Assembly: GCA_020746875.1 (NCBI GenBank)
Contig: JAGTJL010000018.1
Coordinates: 1,116,001-1,180,000 of the forward strand
Direction: 5' to 3'
DNA: 64,000 nt
Source of the DNA: Rhexocercosporidium sp. MPI-PUGE-AT-0058
Taxonomy: Eukaryota > Ascomycota > Leotiomycetes > Helotiales
The notes beneath the pieces were generated by a model. The model was not told the origin of the DNA. It saw only the letters and a program-made list of their open reading frames with translations, and searched no databases. This document shows positions 12,073-23,357 of the stretch, piece by piece (within the stretch, counting starts at the first letter, position 1; each line of letters opens with the position of its first letter). The translations under genes and the position numbers were made by a program.

Positions 12073-14745
12073 ATATAATTAAGTCGGGCTAGCTTTATTT
12101 AACCGCTAACTTAGATAAAGAAACGAAAGTGCTAATTCTAAGCTTATATATCTTATTCTTATTAATTAAAACAATAAGTAAAAGCATACATTACTTAAGT
12201 TAATAAAAGTCTTTAAAGCTTATTAAATATTATAAAGACAGAAAGAAATAAGCTTTGGCAAAAACAATCGCAGTATTTGCTTTAGTATTAAACGCCAGTA
12301 CTATTAATGCCATTATAAATAATATATTTATATTAAGCTACCGGAACTTGGCGCGAGGTCCGAGATAAAGTAAAATGTAATATAATAGAAAAAAGAAGAA
12401 GTTATTATGTTTTTTAATTTTAAACTTTTAATTACAATTCTTTTATATTAATAACTTAATTTACTTAAAATTTGGCCTGTTTATTTATTTAAGTTTGTAA
12501 TTTAAATATATATTCGATAGCTTAAATTTAAAGTGCTTATAATTTTCTTGCCTTATAATATTAATTTAATTAGTTTAAGAGTTAAAACGGGCTTGTAAAA
12601 TATATTTAGTCTACTTTAGGCCAGCGCAATTAACTAGAGCCCGTTCTGGCAACTTTCGTTACCCGCATTATCTTAGTCATTAGGCTATTTAAATATAGAT
12701 ATATAAGGACCGCTGGAATTCTTTTATTCTCGCCTTATTTATTTAAATTAGCTCCCTTCTTTATTACGCTCGCCTTTTATACTTCTTAATATATACAGCT
12801 TTGTATTAGAAGTAATAATTAATATATTAAGAGCTTTAATATAATCCCCGCCTCCCTCAATAATAAGTAAATATATTATTAACAGTAGGTATTTCTGTCT
12901 TTAAAATCCAAGTCGATTCGACTAATTTCCGGGTTTTAATTAATATAAATCTTAAGCTAGGCGTTTCTTTTATCGCTTATCCCGTATTATTAAGTAATAA
13001 TATAATTCTTAGCTTTCACATTATCTTTTAAGTAAGCCCCCTAGACCCTCATTGCGGCTAGATACTCGTACACTAATTAAGCTCGCCAAAATAGACTTTA
13101 TAAAACTGCTTACTGCCCTAGGCTTTATTTTAGGAATTATAACTTAATATTTATAATATTTGAAATTATTTTAAAATTATTTAATACTTAAGTTAAGCTT
13201 TTGAACTTTGGCCTGATGTTTTATATAAAAAAGTATTTTATAATTAAATTTAAATAAGTAATTAAGCCTTTATTAATTATATTTCAGCGTATTAAACGTA
13301 AAGCGGATTATTTTAGCGGCCTTATATCTCGAACTTTAATTCTTAAAGGCAGTTAATTAATATTCGGGCTTATTCTTACGTTAACTGTTACCGCAAATAA
13401 AATATATAAATATTCATAATAAAATCTTAAAAGAGAGTTTATTAACGTAAATAATATAAACTTTAATAAGATAAAACTAGTAAATACTATACATATAAGG
13501 GCTAAAACCGGTCACCCGAAAGGTTAAAAGATAATCCGGCCTTAAATGCTTTTACGTATAGGAATCCTATTTCGGCACTTATTTGCTTTCTAATTTTTAA
13601 TAATAAATTAACACGTCCAAAATAAGGAATATAAAATTATCATCTTATTTATTAACTAAAGATATTAATTTAAGCTACACCGCAACAATTCAAAAGTAAG
13701 CTTTAATATTTATATTATAAATTAATTATAGTTTTCTTCATAAGTATTCCCATTATTATATAGCTCTTTTCAGTTTATTAATTTAATTAGCCGAAGTCTA
13801 TTTAGTTTAATTTAAAAATTCAAGTATGATGTTATACAACGAGGCATAGCAAAGGCTTTAATTTATTAAAGCCCTCATTTAATGTTAATTTAACCCTTAA
13901 CTTATTTATTAGCGGTATCACCTCTTTTATTATGTAAATATACTTATATATATTGCTTTTAAAACAATTTACTATTATTACGCTTTTTTATAAATTCTCA
14001 TAAAGTATTTAATTAAAAATCGTAAGCTCTTTTAATTCTTACTCGAACTTTTATTAAAGTTCGGATTCTATTGCGGCTTAATTCCTTTATTATTTTAACT
14101 TTCGTTTAAGCACTTTATTTTCTTTATGCAATTCATTTATCCTCGTATTAAAGCTTATTTGTGTTAATTAAATAAGTTATTAACTGAATTTAATAACATA
14201 AGTTATTTATATACTTTTACTAACACGAAAAACTCCTGGATATCGCCGATTAAGCCCGTCCCGGTTGCCATACTTGCGGGTATAGCTTTAAACGCAATAC
14301 TACTTCTTTTACATAATTCCTTATATGCCCCGATCGAATAGTCGCTTATATTTTTAAAGAAGTGCTTTTTCTTTAATAAGACTTTTTATATATATAAATT
14401 ATTAATTCTAATTATAAGACGAATTTATAAGGGTTTAATTGAGATTCTTATTCTTTTTTTTTTAGAATTTTATTAATAAAAACTAAAATAAATACGTAAA
14501 AAGAAACTTACGAATGTGCTTTAATAATTCTTCTCGGCAATTACTTTTCTACTTGCCTTGTTTAAGGTTATTTAATTTAATTAAGGCCATTTAATATAAA
14601 GTACAAAGGATCGAAAGCTAAAAGGTATCGTAATTATAAGGATAAGAAACCTAGCCTAATACGGTAACTCGCATGAAGAGCTGAATATAAAAGCTCACAA
14701 AACCCCGGCTTTTATACAATTCGCATAAACCTCCGGTATTCAAGC
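12073..14745. other. AT-rich sequence, unassigned
   Basis: No frame could be followed for more than about 50 codons without stops, and no terminal repeats were found. On the minus strand near 14050-14150 a short Lys/Glu-rich helical stretch (NELHKENKVLKRK) looks like a coiled coil and may belong to a transposase or a transcription factor. Near 12240-12360 a plus-strand stretch AVFALVLNASTINAI also looks coding. Both are too short to identify. Confidence 0.35.
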
Positions 14746-14880
14746 CTCGGAAACCTTAGCTTCCGAGAAGAGGTTATTCAGGGCTAAAACAGTGGCTTTC
14801 GGAAGCCTTAGATTCCGTGGCATAAACCTCGGAAGCTTTAGTCTCCGGTAAAGCCGGAAGCTCTAGTTTCCGGTAAAGCA
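14746..14880 (+). repeat. Cluster of four short palindromic units (CGGAAGC-N-TTCCG)
   Basis: Copies start near 14746, 14798, 14827 and 14854. Each has a CGGAA arm, a 6-9 base centre containing TTAG or CTAG, and a TTCCG or CTCCGG arm, and the last two are followed by TAAAGC. Each unit could form a small hairpin. The cluster is GC-richer than its surroundings and lacks the TA-rich RIP pattern. It might be part of an LTR or an untranslated region, but no LTR partner was found. Confidence 0.6.
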
Positions 14881-15189
14881 TAAAGCTCGCAAATAAATAC
14901 CTAATTAAGCCATACAAGCGAATACACACGTGATTAGCTAGAGTAGTTATATAGACCTAGAAATCCCCTCTCAATAGAATAATCATTCACACCAACATTC
15001 TCATTTTTATAGTAATAATTTTAGAGATAGGCATTAATATGCCACTCGGCTTGCTTAAGAGGGCGTAACGTAATGTAGAGCCGTTTTCAGATCTACTAGA
15101 ATATTTATTTTTAAGAAGTCCTTTTCTAGCTTTATTACTTTTTGAATTTTTAGCGCGGAAAAAGGATTTAAATAATTTTAAACCGGCAC

Positions 15190-16005
15190 TTTCTTAATAA
15201 ATAATTGCTTTAAACGTAGGAACCGGGCAGATATGGCCTCCGAACTGGATATCGGCCTGTATCTGGATCCTTTCAGAAGTCCCTAAGCAGCTTATAACAC
15301 GTCTATAATAAGATTATGAATATTTACTCTTACTTCCTCGGCGCGGTCTTTTTTATAATTCTTCTAATATACGTGTAAGTAAGAGCACGCAGTTATTACG
15401 CCGCTATCTAAATTAATAATATAATTAGCTTTAGAATATTCTTTTTCGGGGTAATTCTATGCTTTTTTCTTTTCTGCGTTTTTTTATATTATATTAAATT
15501 ATAGCGAGAAGGTGGCGGCGTACTAGAATTAATTCGATATTTGGGAATCGTTATTCTTATATAAGGATTAATAGTTCCTTTAGTTTATTACGAATTTTAT
15601 TACGATCTAAATCTGCAGAACTTATATTAGGCTATGGTCTCTATCTTGGCTATGGTTTACATAATAATAATCTTAAGCTTAAAGTTTCGACATCTAATCT
15701 TTAGGTTATATCGAACTGCGATGTACGCTTCCCTTAGCCTTTCCGCTGTTGTCTTTATAATATACGGGCTTATTATTCATGGCTAGGAGATCTAGAACTA
15801 GAAGATAAGCTTAATATATATTAATTACGGTAATGCTTAATTTCTTAACAGTTATAGTTTATGCAGTAAGGATTCCGGAAAGATAGCACTAACTGCGATA
15901 CGACATTTACGAATATAGCTATTAAATATTCCATTTCATAGTTGTCTTTGCTAGTTTAATATACATGTTTAGATTGCTAAGCGCTTTCGGTCTTATTTAC
16001 TCGCA
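15190..16005 (+). pseudogene. PAQR/haemolysin-III-type membrane receptor pseudogene
   Basis: Several frames together spell the family's ordered signatures. Near 15230 is a GYRPVSGSF-like N-terminal signature, then NKIMNIYSYFLGAVFF (for the family's HNExxNIxSHLxGA). Near 15535 is LGIVILI...PLVYYEFYYDLNLQ, the second and third membrane segments. Near 15850-15960 is VYAVRIPER...YDIYEYSYQIFHFIVV, with the His-bearing QIFH motif. Fungal relatives (Izh type, adiponectin-receptor-like) are seven-helix proteins of about 300 residues involved in zinc and sterol homeostasis. Stops and at least one frame change (or lost intron) interrupt it. It converges with the NLR pseudogene at 16013. Confidence 0.65.
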
Positions 16006-16012
16006 GGCTCAT

Positions 16013-18622
16013 TTATGCTCGAAGACCGTTTATAAGCTCTTTTATTTCTATTAAGGTTTTATTCTCAAATATAACATTTAAAGTATATAATTTATTCCGC
16101 ATAATCTCGGACTCAGCATAATTAGGCCCGAAGACTTACTTATACCCGCGTAACGCCTTTGAAAATATATTCTTAGCTGCCGTTATACTAGCTTGACGTT
16201 CGAAGAGAAGACTTACATTAAAGGTTGTATTTAATATTAAGATGTAAGTAAATATAAAATCTGGACCGATTGCCTTCTTATAGCCTTATAGCGCCCGCTG
16301 GTATATTTGCTCGGCCTCGACTAGCTTGCCTTAGTTTTTATAGAGGTTCCCTAAGTTGTTGACCGTGTCGAGCGTCGACGTGTGCTCCGGACCCCATGCC
16401 TTTTCCTTGCCTTATAGCGCCCGCTAATATATTTGCTCGGCCTCGACTAGCTTACCTTAGTCGGCGTAGAAGTATTTTAGGTTATAACATTTACTTGCTA
16501 GCTTATTGTTTACTATTAAGCTATTTAAAAACATATATGAGTATCTCGTTGTATATTAAAAAAGCCGACGTTATATTATTTATAGCTAATTATCTTCCTT
16601 TCCCGCGACATATACTCTTATAAACTTCACAGCTAGGCTAGCTAAATCGTAATCTCATTTTTAATTTAGAATATAAATGGTTTAGGAATAAATACATTTA
16701 TAAATGTTATATCCTTTAGACTCGATCGATTCTTGTAAAGACGTGGCTACTTCCACTAGCTTATGGTTACTTAAGACCCGCACCGCACCGTTAAAGCTCA
16801 ATTCGTCTTTAATAAGCTTTCTTAGCTATTTAAGGTCCTTAGAGTCGCTATGTCGAAGAAGCTTAAACTATAGATCTTAGTTGTTAAAATACGCCTAAAA
16901 GCGAAGTAGATCTGCCGAGAAGGCTTTATTATTTAATGTAATTAAATGAGATTTATTATGTCGAATAAAGCATTCGGTCTTCGTACGAGTTTAACCCAGG
17001 ACTTGTCTCTTTAAGCCTCGCTTAGGAGTCTTTATATAAACGAAAATAGTCTGAGAAACTCCTTATTATTTAATTAATGTATACTCTAGCAGTAGTTAAT
17101 ATAAGTAAAAGCCCGTCTAATTCCTTTATAAGCTTTACAGCATCGGGATCTGGTATTCAAAATTAAAAAGTAATACGAAGTCCAGAACATTCTTACCTGT
17201 TACTAGCCCTTTTTGTCTTAATACCGTTAACAATATGTTTAAGCTATTACGAATATCGCCGAGCTTCTGAATTTGAATAGATCGACTAATTCCGACTTTT
17301 AATGACCGCGTCGTAATAATAATTAACTCTTAATATGCTTCGGGAAGGAAATTTTTAATATTTACAGTCGTAAGATCCGTTTTATTAAGTAATTTAAGGG
17401 TGTCGTAGTTGTCGTAAATCATTAGCTATTATGTGTTATCAGGCAGATTTAATTACAACTTAATAGACTTAATTATTTCGTTAAGATTTTAATTTATTTT
17501 TAAGTTATTTATCGGGATGGCCGATAGGTATACTCTTAATATTTACTTGGCCAGTTAAGCAAAGCTCTACTTTAGAGAATTGTTATCCTTAATATTTAGC
17601 TAGAATATTGCCGAGGAAGTATTCTTGTGCCGCTTCGCATATGCAGCAGCGAGTTGTGTCTTGTCGATTTCACTTAAACCGTGAAAAATAATGGTACGGC
17701 GGGAGCCGTCGCTACTGAGTGTATTATGTATTTTTAAGAGCTTTGTCTTCTTAGCTATAAAGTATTCGACGTCAGAAACATTATAAAGGCTGAAGGTGAC
17801 TCAGAAGTCCTCGCGCTTGAAACTTAATTTAGTCAGAAGCTTCGTGATATTTATATGTCTTTTGCTCTTGATAAAGGACTTATCTTTTAAAGCCTTATTA
17901 ATCTGTTCTCGAAGTCGTCTTAACGCCCCATCTTTTTCTTCGTTATAAATAAAAGATATCTTGACGTCGAAAATGCCTAAAAGAGAGTATGCCTTATCTT
18001 CTTGGCAATAAGTCTCACGACTTACCGCCTACGACATTCGCTTCGTAACGTTAAAACTAGACAACGGCGTTCCTCGAAGAGCCTTGGCTAGAATTCCTAT
18101 TATTTTATAGATATGTTATTTTAAAGAGGTCTTATTACTAAGTAGCACTCCCTCTTTTGAAAATAATTCGACTACTGCCGGTGTAATAAGCTCTTATAGA
18201 GTCTAGCCCCGAGTAAACTATTCGCTTTTCCGAAACGTCGATTCCCAGGGCTCGCTGGACCCGTCGGCTAAATCGCAGTGAGGTCGAGAAACATCTGGCA
18301 AATAAATATAATACTTAGTCGTATCTTAGTACTAACGAAACATCGAGTTAATAGCTTTTTAAAGCTCGATAGCATTAGATTTATTAATACAGTAGGTGTT
18401 TACTTAAAAGTATTATAAACTATTACGCCTCGCTTATTCTCCGCAGAACTGTATCTTGTTGTAGCCAGCCTTGCCTTGACTCGTGCCTTTTGTTAAATCC
18501 TTAAAAGTGACCTCCTCCGCTCCTTATCTATATGAAAGTATAGCATACTTCTGGGGTATATCGCCTTCGAAGAACTCGGTCAGGCTGAAATCGCCATTAT
18601 TATTGTAATGTAGCAGTCGCAT
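16013..18622 (-). pseudogene. HET-NB-ARC-TPR NLR-type protein, copy 1, RIP-inactivated
   Basis: From ATG at 18622 to TAA at 16013-16015 the frame runs 870 codons without an indel, broken only by nonsense codons. Domains in order are: HET (start MRLLHYNNNGDF; YAILSYR for YAILSHTWG; VNTYCINK for VDTCCIDK; the YSLLGIFDV block); an NB-ARC with P-loop at about codons 315-322 reading GLSEIDKT, where the Gly-rich loop has lost three Gly to Ser, Glu and Asp, all G-to-A changes; a YDNYD Walker-B region and IITTRS; then kinesin-light-chain-like TPR units. Fungal proteins of this architecture are STAND receptors linked to heterokaryon incompatibility and non-self recognition, where the HET domain triggers cell death. 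A paralogue lies at 53802-64000. It cannot be translated as it stands. Confidence 0.85.
16129..16480 (-). repeat. TPR-coding tandem units of NLR copy 1 (126-bp period)
   Basis: The anchor CCTCGACTAGCTT recurs at 16315 and 16441, exactly 126 bp (42 residues) apart. A more divergent C-terminal unit lies at about 16129-16280. Each unit encodes a helix-turn-helix TPR of kinesin-light-chain type. Confidence 0.75.
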
Positions 18623-19993
18623 TATTCGACTAAGTTCGAGGATCGCAGGAGGAAGGGTTCACGGTAGCTGTAGAGCCGTTTAAGTAGCAGAGATGCGGAG
18701 TGAGGTGAAGGTTTGGAAGAAAAGTCGGGTTGAGGCTGACGTACTCAGCTGAGCGCCAGCCTCGCGGCAATATGGCATTGTCGTACACCATTGGAGGCGT
18801 GCAAGACCGACTAATCGCTGGCTTACTGCAGAAATATAAGAAGTTATAGTCGTAGATTACTCGAAGCCGCTTTTAATTGGGCATGATTTGTTCTTGTCGC
18901 TGAGAAGGAAGCTGAAGGAATTAAAAGTGGACGATAGGAACAGAAATCTAAGATCCGGAATCTGCTTCCATTCTGTCATAATCAAATTCACTAGCCTTAA
19001 ATCTTAGGCCGTAACTTGTTTTCACGGGGCAGCGCCGGCATCGGGTAGCTTCCTCTGTCGATATTGGGCGGCTGTGAGACGGCGCGGTCCTCATTAGTAC
19101 GTTGACGGGCTAGTGGTACGAGATCTCCAATCTGTTCATGGTGTCGTCGCCGCCGCCAGGCGGGAGTTCTGCCGAGGTCTCTCGTTCCTCATCAGACTCT
19201 GCGTTTAGTAGTAAGCCGGGTGCTCCATTGTTGCTGCATTTGGCCCTAATACCGGAGACCCGTCTTCAATAGCGGCAACTTTTCTCTTAGCTTTTGCTGC
19301 TTGTTTGGCGCTAGTTGGTTGCTTGTTACTCTGCTTACTGGATGTGAACTGGCCATCTCGGTTGCGGATCTGGATTTAGAAAATTCTGGAGAGCAGATGG
19401 AAATGTCCAGATGGCATGCATTTCTTTAAGTATTCGTTACTTTCTGTTTATATATCGTAGTTTTTTAAGAGCCTTATAAGCATCGATACTGCAATGTGGT
19501 ATAGAAATGCATATGTGCATGACAGCAAGCGGCTTCAAGGGGTTCGTGAGAACCGGTCAGCATATCATACCTTTAGCTTATAAGGGCAGGAACAGCTATG
19601 AGCATCTTATAGCTTGCCGAGTGCGGCTTATCTATCCTCAATTCGATGTGGATTCGCGGCTTGCTCTGCATATATTCCGTGCTCCCCGGGTCGTCTGGGG
19701 TTTCCTGTATGCATGGGAACCATATGGGGTATAGAGTAAGGTTCATGGTTTTGATTTGTACTCGAATCAGGGTAATATTGAAGCGAGGCGTAAGTAAGAT
19801 ACCAGCCCCTGAGGATAAGTGGCCTTCCCGGATAGCAGCCCCTCGGATAACAGTCCTCTAGATAGCAGCCCTTCCTGGTTGATTACATAAACGACTAGGC
19901 TTTTCTAAGAACGAGCGTTTGCCTCGTTTTTTGTTTAAGAGACTCGCCCCTTGCCTACTTTGCTAGGAGTTTGCATTGTTTGCTTAACTATCC
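18623..19993. other. Border of the GC-balanced island; no intact gene
   Basis: Composition changes sharply here from AT-rich to near-balanced. This is the upstream side of NLR copy 1 and of the unknown gene at 19994, so both promoters should lie here. On the minus strand, about 19370 to 18950, coding-like pieces appear in shifting frames (KQPTSAKQAAKAKRKVAA; DEERETSAELPPGGGDD; LRFKASEFDYDRMEADS), suggesting an eroded gene of unknown type. An open frame at 19507-19734 shows no recognisable feature. Confidence 0.35.
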
Positions 19994-22900
19994 ATGGCGC
20001 GTAACGAGGCGTTCGGAATGCCAGCACTTAATTCCAACCTATCCACCCTATTTATTACTATCTCCGCGGTCATCACCCCAATTGATAGGCTAACATTAGT
20101 CGCAGCCGTGGTCGAGAAGGTAATGCTTTATATAAATTTTGACAAGGACCTACGGCTAACAATCCTAGACTACTCAGCGAATTCCATCCGATGCAGACGA
20201 GCTTTGTAATATACGTCTAAGTGACGGACCATGGAGGTTTTGCGTTGTGCCAGCGAATCAGATCGAGCCAATCCTTTCTAGCTAGTGTCAAATACTCTTA
20301 GAACCGGGAATATACGTTGTTGGCAGGAGTGGTGAGAAATACCGAATTGCAATTAATCCGTTATATCTTCCGTGGCTCTCCTCTTATGGTTTCATGTTTC
20401 AATACATTAACAACGCAATAGATAGTAAAGAGCCGGTATAAGGCAAATATGTGGCAGCGTGGAATGCTAATGCTCGGTTTATCGAAGACGCTATCCGTGT
20501 AATCTTCCTTGGATGCCCTCAAGGACTCGAGTTGACTTATCGGAATTCCGCCCTTAAGCGATAACGATTGCGGATTGAGTAGGAAATTCTGTGGCGCGAC
20601 TTAATAAATACATTCCTATCCTTTTTTATAGAATAATATTAACTGTTCTTAGGAATCTAATGTTCAGATCTGGAGCAGATTCGGCTAAGGTCTTGTGATA
20701 TTTGTTCTAGGCTGCTGCAATAATTATAATACGCCAGCCGTTCGTGCTCTCCTTAGAAAGAATGGAGCAAGTCTGTTTTAAGTGTTTTAGAAACTCTACC
20801 GAGAGTCATTTACTTACCTTAAGAGACGCAGTGCCAATTTCGAGGATATAGGAGATGCTTAACTTGCTGCCGAGTTTCACGCATTGTCAATTTTCCGATA
20901 TTAGTTTGAATTTCATAGCATGAAGCGAGATAAACGGCAATACAAAGTCGATCTGCATTACAAAGCTACTGTGAATGCTAATATAATTAATTCTATCGTC
21001 GGCATCGAAATATCGAAGCCTTTTAGGAGTTTTGATACATAGAAAATGCTTAATATACTCTTAAAGTCTATCTTATTCCCTGATAAAACAGTCCTTACGC
21101 TAGAGAAACTAAGCATATAAATGATAGCCAGCCTTTTAGTTAGGGTTTTAAATAAATACTTAATATGGTCTTCTACGCCACAGACTTGAGTAGTTCTAAT
21201 CTTCCTTTAGGACATTTCATCAGAGGTTTAAGCTAGACTTGATATCGAATAGACGACGATGATTTAGAAACAAATATAATTATTTCCTCGAATATTAAGA
21301 ATAATACTGACAGGAGACAGAGTGCATTTTTAATACGATTATTCTTTCTTTCAGATGCTAAGGAATAACATTCTTGTGGTTCTTTGTTAGGGCTTAATCA
21401 AGCCGACGGCTAATCAGGTCTTGAGTGTATGGGCTGCCTTATATAATTCACGGACGCTATATTAACGCCTTATCGAAGACCTTCAATACTTCTAGTCAAA
21501 AGATTAGCTTGTATTAACCCTGGCGGCCTTGCTATGTTATTATCGACTTTTGTATCTTAAGGCGGATGCTAACTAATCTATTCATGGTTTATATTAAGCG
21601 GATTTTGATGTAATTTTAAACTTTGAAGGGCTTGGAAATGAGTAAATAGTCTTTGAACGTATAGTTATTTTAGTTCTGACGATCTTTTGGACTGTAAACG
21701 ATAATGAGAAAATGCGCGAGTTTCTTGCTATAGTGCTGAACATACGGCCGCCCGCCTGGGACCTTTTTAACACGATTTCCGATTAATATTGGACATATAG
21801 AGTGAAGAATGGAGTGGATTACACAAGTGCTTTTAAGATAGCGCGGATAGACGAGATTGTAACGCTATCCAGATGTACTGAAGAGGACGAGTTGGCCGCA
21901 CTCGACGAGGAGAAGAAACAGGGGTTAGGAGTGACAACCACGGACGAGGGTCAGCTATTGGTAGAAGCACAACGGAAGGGATTTGTTCCTCCTCTTTGGG
22001 TATCTGATAATAAACATCCATTTTCGGCATTCCCTTTCAGTATGTTTTACTTGGAAGCATATAAGCTGGTCCGTGTGTCTCTGCCTCAAGTTCCGCCTAA
22101 CCAAAGTATCCTTTGTACGATTAGCTTGCCGGATGGTTCCTTGGTTTTGATTGTGCTTCGGTCATATGTTTTAACATTAGAGTCGACCTTCCGTACTTGT
22201 TGCTCTTCGTATAGTGTTAAGCCAAGCAAAGAAACTGTGGAGTTGCTGAGTCTCGCGGAGGCGCAAAATCAGCAGATCGATGCGGTTGCGAGAATAGCAG
22301 TTAATGTTATATTAAGAGACGTTACGCTTGAAAAGGGACTTTGGATTTGTGCTGATTTTCTCTAGGTCCTTAATCGTTTTACAGTATAGTTGAGAGGAGT
22401 AGTTTTAGAATTGAAGAGGCATTCTCTTGCTTATCCTGGGCTGACTGGAATTAACAGTGACCCGGAATTAGGACGGATTCAACTGGATGGATATAACTTC
22501 AATTTATATACTCTCGTGAGAGTGTCGAATCTGTCGGATCTTGGATAAACCATATAGAAGATTCTTGATGGGTTTGCGAAATTCGAGGAGATTCTGAGTC
22601 TTCACGAGTTGGAAGATGGGTCCTGGGAGCTTGTTGTGTGGAGGCGGTTTTTGCCAGTGTTGAGAGTTATGCTCTATAAGATGGTGCCTGATTGCATCGT
22701 CGAATCGGATTATGATCCCACTGGACCCAACGTAGAGGAAGTGGAGAAACATGGTTCTGAAAAGGCGAGAAAAGTGAAGACTCGTGAATTTCACGTCAGG
22801 GCAGAGCGCTTTATTTAAGACGTTTGGCCTAAGGCAGCTGCTTTTTACCGTGACTTGGTATTAGGTGGTGAAAAGGAGATGCTTGTTCCCGAGATTGACG

Positions 22901-23085
22901 AGGAAATGAATATACACGGGAATGAGGAGCAGGAAGAGGAGGTTATGGTAGAGGAAACCATAGGTGGGTGTTGGGAGATGATATAGACACACGGGAATGA
23001 GGAGTAGAGAGAGGAGGTTATGGTAGAGGATGGATGGGTGTTGGGAGATGATATAGACACTCTGACTTTAGTCTTGACCGTTTAG
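19994..23085 (+). pseudogene. Large gene of unknown family, one intron, many Gln-to-stop changes
   Basis: Exon 1 (19994-20119, 42 codons, MARNEAFGMPAL...) is followed by a canonical intron (GTAATG, branch GCTAAC at 20155, AG at 20177 or 20168). Exon 2 then continues in phase. A one-base frame change is needed near 20720-20745; from there one frame runs to TAG at 23083-23085, about 1000 codons in all. About 40 in-frame stops occur, nearly all TAA/TAG at positions suiting Gln, plus a single TGA. The dozen or more Trp codons and some 20 Gln codons survive. The longest stop-free piece is 21802-22365. The protein looks globular and ends in an acidic Glu-rich tail with an internal duplication. No known domain was recognised. 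The AT content is only moderate, so the damage is lighter than in the transposons. Confidence 0.7.
22908..23062 (+). repeat. Imperfect tandem duplication coding an acidic tail
   Basis: Two copies of a segment of about 70 bp (ACACGGGAATGAGGAG... to GGGTGTTGGGAGATGATAT) lie back to back at about 22915-22983 and 22989-23053. The second is shorter by a few bases in the middle. Both code HGNEEQ-like and EEVMVE-like acidic residues. Confidence 0.7.
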
Positions 23086-23357
23086 GGATGCGTCCCCCGT
23101 CCCGAACAACAAGTATCCTTCCTTTGCGGCTACTTTTCTTTATTATTCTATTAGAAAATGTATTTTACCCAGAAATAAATGAGAAGGCTATGATCAGGTA
23201 GTGACTGATTAACAATACTGTCGTGGAGTTGACAGCACCGTCGGGACGGACGCGGAGCTACCTGGACTGTAGCAAGGCTGTGGTAAGCCCAATGGGCGCA
23301 ACATTACCCCGCCACGAAGCGAGATCGCCCCCGCATCCCCTAAAAAGTGAAGACTAA

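Noticed and set aside
16396..16623. Plus-strand open frame of 75 codons
   Set aside because: Antisense to the TPR-coding repeats of NLR copy 1; the same antisense frame recurs at 54626-54838 over copy 2.
21833..22030. Minus-strand frame opposite the unknown gene
   Set aside because: Shadow of the plus-strand frame, which has far better continuity.
19994..23085. Alternative genetic code with TAA/TAG read as Gln
   Set aside because: Adjacent genes (23358-24152 and 25079-26631) are free of internal TAA/TAG and use CAA/CAG normally. The same stops occur in transposons, so RIP is the simpler cause.
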